A stretch of 64,000 bases of DNA, taken from NCBI GenBank assembly GCA_965116445.1, contig OZ220688.1, forward strand, positions 4,340,001-4,404,000, given 5' to 3'. A program made the position numbers and the translations under genes. The stretch is from Multivorans sp965116445. Lineage in GTDB: Bacteria > Acidobacteriota > Thermoanaerobaculia > Multivoradales > Multivoraceae. The notes below the pieces were generated by a model. The model saw only the letters and a program-made list of their open reading frames with translations. It searched no databases and had not been told where the DNA came from. How positions within the stretch are numbered: the stretch's first letter is position 1; every line of letters starts with the position of its first letter. Positions 1-8,011 of the stretch are shown here, piece after piece.

Positions 1-74
1 CGGTGCAGAACATGAACGTCATGCTGGGCCTGCCCGAAACAACCGGCCTCCAGGCTGCCCCGGTGTTCCCGTGA
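1..74 (+). CDS. argC: N-acetyl-gamma-glutamyl-phosphate reductase, C-terminal end (partial)
   Basis: The window opens inside a reading frame that encodes VQNMNVMLGLPETTGL followed by a short tail and a TGA at 72-74. This matches the conserved C-terminus of ArgC (typically QNMN(L/V)MFGLPETxGL), the NADPH-dependent reductase that acts after ArgB in arginine biosynthesis. It directly precedes argJ and argB, as expected of an arg operon. The last 55 bases are repeated at 116-170 (see the repeat entry), so the natural argC/argJ junction has been split by a duplication. Only the last 23 codons are visible. Confidence 0.85.
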   Translation, partial: VQNMNVMLGLPETTGLQAAPVFP

Positions 75-170
75 GAGTCGCAGTTCTGCGCAGAACATGG
101 CTGTGTCGCTCGGAGATGCTGGGCCTGCCCGAAACAACCGGCCTCCAGGCTGCCCCGGTGTTCCCGTGAG
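21..170 (+). repeat. Tandem duplication of the argC 3' end
   Basis: Bases 21-75 (the end of argC including its TGA) recur without mismatch at 116-170. The preceding motif CAGAACATG is also present twice (6-14 and about 91-99), so the duplicated unit is about 95 bp. In the second copy the TGA overlaps the GTG start of argJ as GTGA. The simplest reading is that argC and argJ originally overlapped as GTGA and that a tandem duplication inserted a non-functional argC tail between them. Confidence 0.85.
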
Positions 171-1368
171 CTGTGGCGTGACCGCTCCTCGGGGCTTCGT
201 CGCCGCCGGCGTCCACTGCGGCCTGAAGCCGGAGAAGCTGGATCTCGCGATCATCGCCTCGACGGCCGCGGAGCCGGCGACCGTGGCGGGCGTATTCACG
301 CGCAACCAGGTGCAGGCCGCGCCCGTCCTCTACTGCCGCGAGGTGGCGGCGAGCGGCCGGGCGCGTGCGATCGTGGCGAACAGCGGCAACGCGAACGCCT
401 GCACCGGTGAATCGGGCCTGGCGGATACGTGGGCCATGGCCGCGTGCGCCGGGGCGGCGCTCGAGATCGATTCCGAGCACGTCCTCGTCGCGTCGACGGG
501 CGTCATCGGCGTTCCCCTGCCGATGCCCAAGGTGCTGGCCGGCATCGACCAGGCGGCCGCCGAACTGGGTGCGGACGGCGGCGAGCGGGCGGCGGAAGCG
601 ATCCTGACCACCGATACGCGGACCAAGATCGAGGCCGAGACGGTGGAACTCGGGGGCGGCGAAGTGACGATCGGCGGCGTCGCCAAGGGCGCCGGCATGA
701 TGGCGCCGGACATGGCGACCACCCTGGCCTTCGTCACGACCGATGCCGCGGTCGCGCCGGCGGCGCTCGATCAGGCGCTGCGCAGAGCCGTCGAGCCGAC
801 CTTCAACAGCGTCACCGTCGACGGCGACACGAGCACGAACGACAGCATCCTGGTGCTCGCCAACGGCGCCGCCGGTGTCCAAGCGGCCTCGGCGAAGGAC
901 CTTGAGCGGTTCACGGACGCACTCGAACGTCTGCTTGGCCGCCTCGCGGTCGCCCTCGTCGCCGACGCCGAGGGAGCGAACCGGGTGGTCGAAATCCGCG
1001 TTGGCGGCGCCCGCACCAACGCGGCGGCCCGGCAGGTGGCGACGACGATCGCCAACTCGCCCCTGGTCAAGACGGCCTATCGCACGGGTCAGCCGAACTG
1101 GGGCCGGGTCATGGGGGCGATCGGCCGTTCCGGCGTCGACATCGTCGAGCGGCGGATCGCGATCGCGGTGTCCACGCCGGAGGAGCGGGTCGAAGTCGTG
1201 CGCGGCGGGCTGGGCGTCACGGAAGACCTGGAACCCCTTGGCCGGGCGATGCTGGCGGCCCACTCCGTCCTCCACGTCGATCTCGGGCTCGGTTCGGGCG
1301 GGTGGACGGTCTGGACCTGCGATCTCTCCGAGGGCTACATCCAGATCAACGCGAGCTACATCTCGTGA
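166..1368 (+). CDS. argJ: Bifunctional ornithine acetyltransferase / N-acetylglutamate synthase ArgJ
   Basis: This 400-residue ArgJ protein moves the acetyl group from N-acetylornithine to glutamate, closing the acetyl cycle of arginine synthesis. It begins SCGVTAPRGFVAAGV, the usual ArgJ N-terminus. The self-cleavage region KGAGMMAPDMATTLAF (about residues 166-181) is present; the precursor is cut before the first Thr, which becomes the nucleophile of the beta chain. The C-terminus GYIQINASYIS is typical. The GTG at 166 is preferred over the ATG at 97 because the extra residues only translate the duplicated argC tail, and because GTG overlaps that tail's TGA. It is first in argJ-argB-argD-argH-argR. 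Whether it also has acetyl-CoA-dependent synthase activity cannot be told from sequence. Confidence 0.93.
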   Translation: MSCGVTAPRGFVAAGVHCGLKPEKLDLAIIASTAAEPATVAGVFTRNQVQAAPVLYCREVAASGRARAIVANSGNANACTGESGLADTWAMAACAGAALEIDSEHVLVASTGVIGVPLPMPKVLAGIDQAAAELGADGGERAAEAILTTDTRTKIEAETVELGGGEVTIGGVAKGAGMMAPDMATTLAFVTTDAAVAPAALDQALRRAVEPTFNSVTVDGDTSTNDSILVLANGAAGVQAASAKDLERFTDALERLLGRLAVALVADAEGANRVVEIRVGGARTNAAARQVATTIANSPLVKTAYRTGQPNWGRVMGAIGRSGVDIVERRIAIAVSTPEERVEVVRGGLGVTEDLEPLGRAMLAAHSVLHVDLGLGSGGWTVWTCDLSEGYIQINASYIS

Positions 1369-1438
1369 ACCCCGGTGACTTCAAGCCAACCGAGCCACAT
1401 CGCACGAAACGCAGCGATCTCATGAACGGACGCGAACG

Positions 1439-2311
1439 ATGACTGGAACCGGCAGGGAACGCGATCTGGGCCTGGAGATGGCCGCCGCGCTGCGCTACGC
1501 GGCCGCGTGGCGCGGCAAGCGCGTGGTGATCAAGTACGGTGGCCGTGCCATGGCCGGCGACGAGTTCGGTTCGCTGATCGACGACATCGTGCTGCTTCGA
1601 AGCGCCGGCATGCGGCCGATGCTCGTCCACGGCGGCGGCGCCGAGATCACGAAGACGCTAGAGGTCATGGGGATGGAGCCCCGTTTCGTCGACGGCCTGC
1701 GGGTCACCGACGCGGCCACGATGCGGGTGGTCGAGATGGTGCTCGGCGGTTCGGTCAACAAGCGCCTGGTGGGGATGATCCAGCGCGCCGGCGGACGCGC
1801 GGTCGGGTTGACCGGCAAGGACGGCGACCTGCTGCGTGTGCGGCCCCACCCGCGGTCGGACGAGTTGGGTTTCGTCGGCGAGATCGAGAAGGTCGACACC
1901 TCCCTGCTCGACCAGCTCACGAACTCAGGCTACGTGCCGGTGATCGGGTCGCTGGGGGTCGGGCCGGGCGGCGAGACATACAACATCAACGCGGACACCG
2001 CCGCCGCGGCACTCGCCGCGGAGGTGTCGGCCGAGAAGCTCCTGCTCCTGACCGACGTGCGCGGCATCAGCGACAACGGCAGGTTCAGGTCGCGCCTGAC
2101 GCCGGCGCAGGCCGAGGAGCTGATCGACTCCGGCGTCGTGTCGGCCGGCATGGTGCCCAAGGTGCGGGCGTGCCTGAGCGCGCTGGAGGCCGGGGTGACG
2201 AGCGCGCACATTCTGGCGGCGGGCGAGCCGCACGGGCTCCTGGTCGAGCTGTTCACCCAAGGCGGCATCGGCACGATGATCAAGGAAACCGCAACACCCG
2301 GAGTGACCTGA
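1439..2311 (+). CDS. argB: Acetylglutamate kinase
   Basis: This 290-residue amino-acid kinase phosphorylates N-acetylglutamate at the gamma-carboxylate. Visible family marks are VVIKYGGRAM near the N-terminus (phosphate-binding Lys), the glycine-rich VHGGGAEI, the substrate-binding VTDAATMRVVEMVL segment, and the nucleotide-site region INADTAAAALA with LLLLTDVRGI. The length is normal for ArgB. It lies 70 bp after argJ and only 2 bp before argD, so it is almost certainly co-transcribed. The N-terminal helix is compatible with the arginine-sensitive hexameric class, but feedback control cannot be established here. Confidence 0.95.
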   Translation: MTGTGRERDLGLEMAAALRYAAAWRGKRVVIKYGGRAMAGDEFGSLIDDIVLLRSAGMRPMLVHGGGAEITKTLEVMGMEPRFVDGLRVTDAATMRVVEMVLGGSVNKRLVGMIQRAGGRAVGLTGKDGDLLRVRPHPRSDELGFVGEIEKVDTSLLDQLTNSGYVPVIGSLGVGPGGETYNINADTAAAALAAEVSAEKLLLLTDVRGISDNGRFRSRLTPAQAEELIDSGVVSAGMVPKVRACLSALEAGVTSAHILAAGEPHGLLVELFTQGGIGTMIKETATPGVT

Positions 2312-2313
2312 AG

Positions 2314-3492
2314 ATGACCGAGGACAGTCTGTTCGCGAACTACAAACGGGCGCCGGTGGCGTTCAGCCACGGCGACGGCGTGTTCCTCTGGGACAGCCAG
2401 GGCCGCGAGGTTCTGGACTTCATGGGCGGCATCGCGGTGTCGTCCCTGGGCCACAACCATCCCGCGTTGACCGACGCGATCAAGCGCCAGGCGGGGCGCT
2501 ATCTCCATGTCTCGAACCTGTACCGGATTCCGGAGCAGGAACGGGCGGGCCGGATGCTGGTGGAGGCCACGGGCGGCGCGCTGGACCGGGTCTTTTTCTG
2601 CAACAGTGGCGCGGAGGCGGTCGAGGCGGCGATCAAGCTTGGCCGCCGCTACGCCTACGACCGCGACGGTTCGGACGAACGGCACAAGATCGTGACCGCC
2701 GAGGGCGGCTTCCACGGCCGCACGCTCGGAGCGCTCGCGGCGACCGGCACGCCCGCCTACCAGGTCGGTTTCAAGCCGCTGCCCGGGGGCTTCGCCAGCG
2801 TGCCGTTCGGCGACCTGGAGGCGGCCGCGGCCGAGATCGACGAATCGACCTGCGCGGTGCTCATCGAGCCGATCCAGGGCGAGGCCGGCGTGATCGAGCC
2901 GCCGGCCGGCTACCTCGAGGGCCTGCAGGCTCTCTGCCGCGAGCGGGGCGCGCTGTTCGTTCTCGACGAGGTGCAGACCGGGATCGGCCGTCTCGGCAGC
3001 GCCTTCGGCTTCCAGCACTACGGCCTGGAACCGGACGTGATCACCCTGGCCAAGGGTCTGGGCGGCGGCGTCCCGGTAGGAGCGGTCCTGGCGCGCGAAG
3101 AGGTCGCGGCCTCGCTCGTCCCCGGCACCCACGGCACGACGTTCGGCGGCAATCCGCTGGCCTGCGCCGCGGTGACGGCTGTGCTCCGGACGGTGCTCGA
3201 TCCGGGTTTCCTCGAGCGAGTGACCCGGGCCGGCGAGTACCTGCGGGCGCTGCTCGGACAGCTCGGCGCCGGCGGCCTGGTGACTGAGGTCCGCGGTCAG
3301 GGGCTGATGACCGCGATCGAGTGCACGCCGGAGGCGCCCGCCGTGGCGAACCGTTGCCTGGAGAACGGCCTGCTCGTCAACGCGCCGCGGCCGCACAGCA
3401 TTCGCATGCTGCCGCCGCTCGTCGTGCACGACCCGGAAATCGAGCGCGCGGTCGGAATCCTCGGCCACGCGCTGGAGGAAGCCGCGGCTTGA
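2314..3492 (+). CDS. argD: Acetylornithine aminotransferase
   Basis: This 392-residue class III PLP transaminase converts N-acetylglutamate semialdehyde to N-acetylornithine. It shows FCNSGAEAVEAAIKLGRRY (cofactor phosphate region), FHGRTLGALAATG, the EPIQGEAGV loop, LDEVQTGIGRLG with the cofactor-pairing Asp, and TLAKGLGGGVPVGA with the Schiff-base Lys. The ATG at 2314 lies 2 bp after the argB stop and the N-terminus EDSLFANYKRAPVAF is conserved in the family. Its TGA overlaps the proposed TTG start of argH, indicating translational coupling. Confidence 0.94.
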   Translation: MTEDSLFANYKRAPVAFSHGDGVFLWDSQGREVLDFMGGIAVSSLGHNHPALTDAIKRQAGRYLHVSNLYRIPEQERAGRMLVEATGGALDRVFFCNSGAEAVEAAIKLGRRYAYDRDGSDERHKIVTAEGGFHGRTLGALAATGTPAYQVGFKPLPGGFASVPFGDLEAAAAEIDESTCAVLIEPIQGEAGVIEPPAGYLEGLQALCRERGALFVLDEVQTGIGRLGSAFGFQHYGLEPDVITLAKGLGGGVPVGAVLAREEVAASLVPGTHGTTFGGNPLACAAVTAVLRTVLDPGFLERVTRAGEYLRALLGQLGAGGLVTEVRGQGLMTAIECTPEAPAVANRCLENGLLVNAPRPHSIRMLPPLVVHDPEIERAVGILGHALEEAAA

Positions 3493-5009
3493 GCGGCCGG
3501 GACCCGGCAGGAAGCGCGGGTCGATCCGCCGCGCCCCGCCTCTGGGGCGGCGCCTTCGAATCGGAGGTCGATCCGGTCATCGACGCGTACACGCGGTCGC
3601 TGCCGTTCGACCACCGGCTCGCGGCGGCGGACCTCGTGGGGTGTCTGGCCCACGCCCGGATGCTCTTCGAGACCGGGGTGATCGACCCCGCATCGTCCCG
3701 GGCGATCCTCGAAGGTCTCAGTTCCCTGCTGCGGCGGGTCGAGGCGGGAGAGCTCGAGGTCGGCGGCGGCGACGAGGACGTCCACACCTGGATCGAACGG
3801 CAACTCACCGAAGAAATCGGCGACGCCGGCCGGCGGCTGCACACCGCGCGGAGCCGGAACGACCAGACCGCGGTGGCGCTGCGGCTGTGGCAGCGCTCCG
3901 AAGTCGAACGCGCGGTCACGGCGGCCGTGAGCTTCGCCGGCGCCCTTCTGGAACACGCCCGGCAGCACACGGGAACCGCGCTTCCCGGGTATACGCACAT
4001 GCAGCGCGCCCAGCCGACCAGCCTCGCCCAGCACCTGCTGGCCCACGGCTGGTCCGTTCTCGCGGACGCCGGGCGGCTGCGGCGGGCCTACCGAACGGCT
4101 GGACTCTGCCCGCTTGGCGCGGGCGCGATGGCAGGGTCGCCGCACGGGATCGACCCGGTTCGAAGCGCCGGGCTGCTCGGCATGGAGGCACCGTACCCGA
4201 ACACGATGTGGGCGGTGGCGGACCGCGACTACGCCGCCGAGGCGCTTTTCGCGTGCGCGCTCGTCATGGTGCACCTCTCGCGCTGGGCCGAGGAAGTCGT
4301 CCTCTGGACATCGACCGAGTTCGGTTTCGCCCGACTGCAGGACCGCGCCGCCAAGGGCTCGAGCATCATGCCGCAGAAGAAGAACCCGGAGCCCGCGGAG
4401 ATCCTGCGCGGCAAGTCGGGGCGCGCGGTGGGCGACCTCGTCTCGCTGCTCGTCACGGTCAAGGGCCTGCCGCTGACCTACAACAGCGACCTGCAGGAGG
4501 ACAAGGAAGCGCTGTTCGACGCCTTCGACACGGTGGGCTCTTCGCTCCGCGTGGCCCGCGTGCTGGCCGAGAACCTCGAATTCGACGTCGAGGCGATGGC
4601 GGCCGCGCTCGAAGGTTCCAACATCACCGCGACGGACCTGGCCGACCAGCTCGCCGTCGCCGGCGTGCCGTTCCGAAGCGCCCACGAGCGCACCGGCGCC
4701 GTGGTCCGGGCCGCCCAGGAACGGGGCGTCGAGCTGTGGCGACTTCCCGCTTCCGTGCTCCGGGAACTCGTTCCCGAGATCGAGGACACGGACGCGCTGC
4801 TGGCGGCGCTTCGCCCGGAGGCTTCGCTCGCCGCGCACAAGAGCTTCGGTGGGCCGGCGCCGGAGCGGGTCGCTGACCAGATTGAACTGTTCGCGGCGCG
4901 TTTGCAGGAAGAACGCGGCTGGCTGGAGTCACGCGAGCCGCCGCCGGTCTACCGCGCCCACCTGGACGGCGCTCTGCTCGCGGAGGCGATTCCGGGAGGC
5001 GAGGCGTGA
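3489..5009 (+). CDS. argH: Argininosuccinate lyase
   Basis: This roughly 506-residue lyase of the fumarase/aspartase superfamily splits argininosuccinate to arginine and fumarate. Diagnostic segments are RLWGGAFES at the N-terminus, HTARSRNDQTAVALRLW, the catalytic-His loop PGYTHMQRAQPTSLAQH, and the signature GSSIMPQKKNPEPAE. No ATG fits the N-terminus; the TTG at 3489, which overlaps the argD TGA, is the best start, giving about 17 residues before the conserved LWGGAF. argF and argG are not in the window, so the ornithine-to-argininosuccinate steps must be encoded elsewhere. Confidence 0.92.
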   Translation: MSGRDPAGSAGRSAAPRLWGGAFESEVDPVIDAYTRSLPFDHRLAAADLVGCLAHARMLFETGVIDPASSRAILEGLSSLLRRVEAGELEVGGGDEDVHTWIERQLTEEIGDAGRRLHTARSRNDQTAVALRLWQRSEVERAVTAAVSFAGALLEHARQHTGTALPGYTHMQRAQPTSLAQHLLAHGWSVLADAGRLRRAYRTAGLCPLGAGAMAGSPHGIDPVRSAGLLGMEAPYPNTMWAVADRDYAAEALFACALVMVHLSRWAEEVVLWTSTEFGFARLQDRAAKGSSIMPQKKNPEPAEILRGKSGRAVGDLVSLLVTVKGLPLTYNSDLQEDKEALFDAFDTVGSSLRVARVLAENLEFDVEAMAAALEGSNITATDLADQLAVAGVPFRSAHERTGAVVRAAQERGVELWRLPASVLRELVPEIEDTDALLAALRPEASLAAHKSFGGPAPERVADQIELFAARLQEERGWLESREPPPVYRAHLDGALLAEAIPGGEA

Positions 5010-5067
5010 GCCTGGACCTTCCGGCAGCAACGGGACGCGCTCGCGCGGCGACTCCGGGGAGCGAAGG

Positions 5068-5526
5068 ATGAGCCCGGCGATCCGGCGCGGCGCGATCCTC
5101 GACATCATCGGCGAGCGGCCGGTGTCGAGTCACGGGGAGCTCGTACGCGCGCTCGACCGGCGGGGCATTCGCGTCTCCCAGGCCACCGTGTCGCGCGATG
5201 TGCGCCGCCTCGGCCTAGTCAAGGTGCCGCTCGCCGGAGGCGGGTCACGGTACGCGCCCGCGGAGCAGGCGACGACGACGCCCCGCCGCGACATCGAGCG
5301 CGCCTTGCGCCAGTTCGTCACCGGATTCGACGAGGGCGAGGCCCTGATCCTGCTCAAGACCCGAAGCGGTCACGCGAACGCCCTCGCCGTCGCCCTCGAC
5401 CAGACCGACTGGCCCGAAGTCGCCGGCACCCTCGCCGGCGACGACACGGTCCTCGTCGTCGTGAAGAGCGCCGCCGACCGCGACCGCATCCGCGACTCCC
5501 TCACCGCCCTCCTGGAGAGCGACTGA
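5068..5526 (+). CDS. argR: Arginine repressor ArgR
   Basis: This 152-residue ArgR/AhrC protein has an N-terminal winged helix (about 1-70), with GELVRALDRRGIRVSQATVSRDVRR carrying the family SQATVSRD recognition helix, and a C-terminal oligomerisation and arginine-binding domain containing SGHANALAVALDQ and GDDTVLVVVKS. It binds ARG-box operators when arginine is plentiful. As the last gene of the cluster it probably autoregulates the operon, although no clear ARG box was identified. The ATG at 5068 follows a purine-rich GGAGCGAAGG. The gene's last codons are tandemly duplicated just downstream. Confidence 0.93.
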   Translation: MSPAIRRGAILDIIGERPVSSHGELVRALDRRGIRVSQATVSRDVRRLGLVKVPLAGGGSRYAPAEQATTTPRRDIERALRQFVTGFDEGEALILLKTRSGHANALAVALDQTDWPEVAGTLAGDDTVLVVVKSAADRDRIRDSLTALLESD

Positions 5527-5578
5527 CTCCGGCACTGGGTGGCCCTCCTCGAAGGCGACTGACTCCGGCACTGGGTGC
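5506..5578 (+). repeat. Tandem duplication of the argR 3' end
   Basis: A 36-37 bp segment containing the end of argR, its TGA and the sequence CTCCGGCACTGGGTG occurs at 5506-5541 and again at 5542-5578 with a few substitutions in the coding part. The second copy carries on into the intergenic ACTGGGTGCGCC repeat. The duplication joins the end of argR to the edge of that repeat, suggesting that slippage or repeat activity produced it. Confidence 0.75.
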
Positions 5579-5628
5579 GCCGACGTCCCCGTCGGCATCA
5601 GGCGCTCCGCCGCGCAGCGGCGAGCGCG
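5570..5628 (+). repeat. Structured intergenic repeat, copy 1
   Basis: The core ACTGGGTGC is followed by the hairpin GCCGACG-TCCC-CGTCGGC (5579-5596). Relative to other copies (GCCGGCG/CGCCGGC), one base pair has changed on both sides. A second hairpin follows at about 5602-5628 (GCTCCGCCGC / GCGGCGAGC with one bulge). The element fills the gap between the convergent argR and sulfite-oxidase-like genes and could act as a two-way transcription stop. Confidence 0.7.
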
Positions 5629-5633
5629 AGTTC

Positions 5634-6260
5634 TCAGCCCTTCACTCCCCGCCGCACCTGCCAAGCCTCCCGGGTCTCCTGCGACGAGAACCGTTGCTCC
5701 GCCCACGGATCGCCGTACGTGTGGTACCCGTTCTCCTCCCAGAACCCCCGTTCGTCACCAGCCAGGAGTTCGACCCCGGAAACCCACTTCGCGCTCTTCC
5801 ACGCGTAGAGATGGGGTACGACGAGCCGTAGCGGACCGCCGTGGTCTGCTGCCAGCGGCTCGCCGCCGTGGAGGTCTGCGAAGAGCGCGTGCTCGGAGAG
5901 CAGATCCTCGAGCGGCAGGTTCGTCGTGTAGCCGCCGTAGCAATGGATCATCGCGTGCGTGGCGTCAGCCGTTGGCTGCACCGCGGCCAGGACGTCGCGC
6001 GTCGAGAACCCCGACCATCGGTTGTCCAGCGTCGAAAACCGCGTGACGCAGTGGAAGTCGGCGACGACTTCGCGCCGTGGAAGCGCCTGGAGCGCCTGCC
6101 AGTCGAAGGCGCGCTCCGCCTCGACGCGGCCGAAGAGGCGCAGCGTGAACCGGGCCGGGTCGACCTCTGGCGTGTCGCCGACAGACAGCACGGGCCACTT
6201 CTTCGTGACGTACTGGCCCGGAGGAACGCGGTCGTCGCCGTGGTGGGGAGCGTCGTTCAT
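5634..6260 (-). CDS. Sulfite-oxidase-like molybdopterin-dependent oxidoreductase
   Basis: This 208-residue protein consists of a single oxidoreductase molybdopterin-binding domain (COG2041, YedY/YuiH-like). FHCVTRFSTLDNRW (about residues 75-88) contains the Cys that ligates molybdenum in this family, and the C-terminal PHLYAWKSAKWVSGVEL and EENGYHTYGDPW are typical of the short cytosolic members. No signal peptide is seen and no haem partner lies nearby, so the electron donor and substrate are unknown. The ATG at 6260 is chosen because the upstream extension is Arg/Pro-rich, non-conserved sequence. It diverges from cysM across a 211-bp gap. The cofactor link to the MoaD-MoaE fusion at 14374 is functional, not positional. 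Confidence 0.8.
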   Translation of the reverse strand: MNDAPHHGDDRVPPGQYVTKKWPVLSVGDTPEVDPARFTLRLFGRVEAERAFDWQALQALPRREVVADFHCVTRFSTLDNRWSGFSTRDVLAAVQPTADATHAMIHCYGGYTTNLPLEDLLSEHALFADLHGGEPLAADHGGPLRLVVPHLYAWKSAKWVSGVELLAGDERGFWEENGYHTYGDPWAEQRFSSQETREAWQVRRGVKG

Positions 6261-6471
6261 CGCGGGGGAGAATATCGGTAGAAGCTCGCGCGGCAGAACC
6301 GGGTGCACAGGCGTGCCGACCGGCGTTTGGCGCGAAGCGCTTCCGGGAGTCTGCCGCGCCCTGAGGGACTCGGCGCGCAGGCCACCGGTTGTCAAATGTG
6401 AGTATTCTGGTCAACAATTCGCGGCCACCGCTCCGCCGCCCGGGCGGGGCGCCGCAAACGGTACTCGCAGA

Positions 6472-7473
6472 ATGATCGCTGAACCTCCTCTCACCGCGGC
6501 TTCCGCGGCCCAGTTGGCCGGCCCGCCGATTCCGGCGGGGCTGGGCGCGGCCGCGCGGAGTCTGCTGCGGCGGATCGGCAACACGCCGCTGCTCGATCTG
6601 AGCCATGTCCTCGGACCGGCTGCGCGGGCGCTTGACTCGGAGCTGCTGGCCAAAGCGGAGATGGCGAACCCCGGCGGTTCGGTGAAGGACCGCCCGGCGC
6701 GCCACATGCTGCTGGCTGCGCGCGACGCCGGCCAGATCGAGGGCGGCCGCCGCATCCTGGATGCGACTTCGGGCAACACGGGCATCGCCCTGGCGATGAT
6801 CGGAGCGGCAATGGACGTCGGCGTGACCCTCTGCCTGCCGGAGAACGCCTCGATCGAGCGCCGCCGCATTCTGGGAGCGTTCGGCGCGGAACTCGTCCTG
6901 ACCGATCCGATGGAGGGCTCGGACGGGGCGATCCGCGAGGCGCGCCGAATGATCGAGGCCTCGCCGGGCGACTTCTGCTACGTCGATCAATACAGCAACC
7001 CGGCGAACTGGCGGGCCCACTTCGAGACGACCGGTCCGGAGATCCGGGCGCAGACGGAGGGCCGGCTGACCCACTTCGTCGCCGGTCTCGGAACGAGCGG
7101 CACCTTCTGCGGCACGGCGAGATACCTGGCGGAGAAGGCGCCGCGGGTCCGGCTCATCTCGATGCAGCCGGACGGGCCGTTCCACGGGCTCGAAGGAATG
7201 AAGCACATGCCCAGCGCCCTGGTGCCCGCGATCTACGATCCGGGGATCGCCCACGAGGAGGCTGCCGTCAGCACGGAGGACGCGTACGCCGAGGTCAAGG
7301 CGCTCGCCCGCCGGAGCGGCCTTCTGGTCGGCATCTCGGCCGCGGCCAACGTGGTCGCGGCGAGGCGAATCGCCGAGCGGGCAGCCGAGGCCGGGGAGCG
7401 CGCCGTCGTCGTGACGGTTCTCTGCGACGGCGCGGACAAGTACCTGTCCGAGCCGTTCTGGGACGAAGACTGA
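6472..7473 (+). CDS. cysM: Cysteine synthase, CysM type (probable O-phosphoserine:CysO-thiocarboxylate sulfhydrylase)
   Basis: This 333-residue fold-type II PLP enzyme shows RRIGNTPLLDLS, the Schiff-base Lys in NPGGSVKDRPA (about residue 69), the loop DATSGNTGIALAM, GLGTSGTFCGTARYL, and a C-terminal VLCDGADKYLS. It is followed by a JAMM protease and a CysO-containing fusion, the gene set used by Mycobacterium tuberculosis, where CysM adds sulfur from CysO thiocarboxylate to O-phosphoserine. No serine acetyltransferase gene is nearby. Substrate preference is inferred from context. The ATG at 6472 gives about 30 residues before the conserved core; no strong ribosome site is visible. Confidence 0.88.
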   Translation: MIAEPPLTAASAAQLAGPPIPAGLGAAARSLLRRIGNTPLLDLSHVLGPAARALDSELLAKAEMANPGGSVKDRPARHMLLAARDAGQIEGGRRILDATSGNTGIALAMIGAAMDVGVTLCLPENASIERRRILGAFGAELVLTDPMEGSDGAIREARRMIEASPGDFCYVDQYSNPANWRAHFETTGPEIRAQTEGRLTHFVAGLGTSGTFCGTARYLAEKAPRVRLISMQPDGPFHGLEGMKHMPSALVPAIYDPGIAHEEAAVSTEDAYAEVKALARRSGLLVGISAAANVVAARRIAERAAEAGERAVVVTVLCDGADKYLSEPFWDED

Positions 7474-7518
7474 GCCGCCGGAAACCGGCGTGCGCAACGA
7501 CCGCACCGAGATTCGAGA

Positions 7519-7998
7519 ATGATCGAACTGTCCCCGGCCGACCTGGCCCGGATTCGCGCCCACGGCGAGGCGACCTACCCGGAGGAGTGCTGCGGCATCC
7601 TGGTCGGCCGTACGGAGAAGGCCGCCGGCGGCAACGGCACGGTGCGGGCCCGGGTCGTGCGACTGGTCGGCGCCGAGAACACCCGGGAGGACGAGAACCG
7701 GCACAACCGCTACCTGATCCCGCCCGAGGTCATCCTGCGCACCGAGCGGAAGGCGAGGGCGGACGGCCTGGACGTGGTCGGCTACTACCACTCCCATCCC
7801 GACCATCCATCGCGCCCCAGTGACTTCGACCGCGACCACGCCTGGCCGGGCTACAGTTACCTGATCGTCTCGGTGCGCGAGGGCCGCGCACGTGACGAGC
7901 GGAGCTGGCGGCTCAGCGACGATCGCTCCCGCTTCGACGAAGAACCGATCCACAGTCCGCTGCCGGCCGCGTCCGGCAGCACGAACACGACCGAGTAG
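7519..7998 (+). CDS. mec: JAMM/MPN+ zinc metalloprotease (Mec-like, CysO-cysteine hydrolase)
   Basis: This 159-residue JAB1/MPN domain protein has the full JAMM zinc site: a Glu near the N-terminus in YPEECCGILVG (about residues 21-31) and HSHPDHPSRPSDFD (about 92-105), which fits HxH-x7-S-x2-D. In mycobacteria the Mec protein releases cysteine from the C-terminus of CysO. Here the next gene encodes CysO fused to downstream domains, so this enzyme may also have to cut after the internal Gly-Gly. It lies between cysM and that fusion, 13 bp from the latter, so the three are likely one transcript. Confidence 0.9.
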   Translation: MIELSPADLARIRAHGEATYPEECCGILVGRTEKAAGGNGTVRARVVRLVGAENTREDENRHNRYLIPPEVILRTERKARADGLDVVGYYHSHPDHPSRPSDFDRDHAWPGYSYLIVSVREGRARDERSWRLSDDRSRFDEEPIHSPLPAASGSTNTTE

Positions 7999-8011
7999 GC
8001 CGGAGGCCAAG

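Noticed and set aside
97..165. An ATG at 97 as start of argJ.
   Set aside because: The extra residues only translate the duplicated argC tail; GTG at 166 gives the family N-terminus and the GTGA overlap.
6380..6420. A promoter/operator around TTGTCA..TATTCT between the sulfite-oxidase-like gene and cysM.
   Set aside because: The two hexamers are only 8 bases apart and no other pairing gives proper spacing; it remains an AT-rich patch only.
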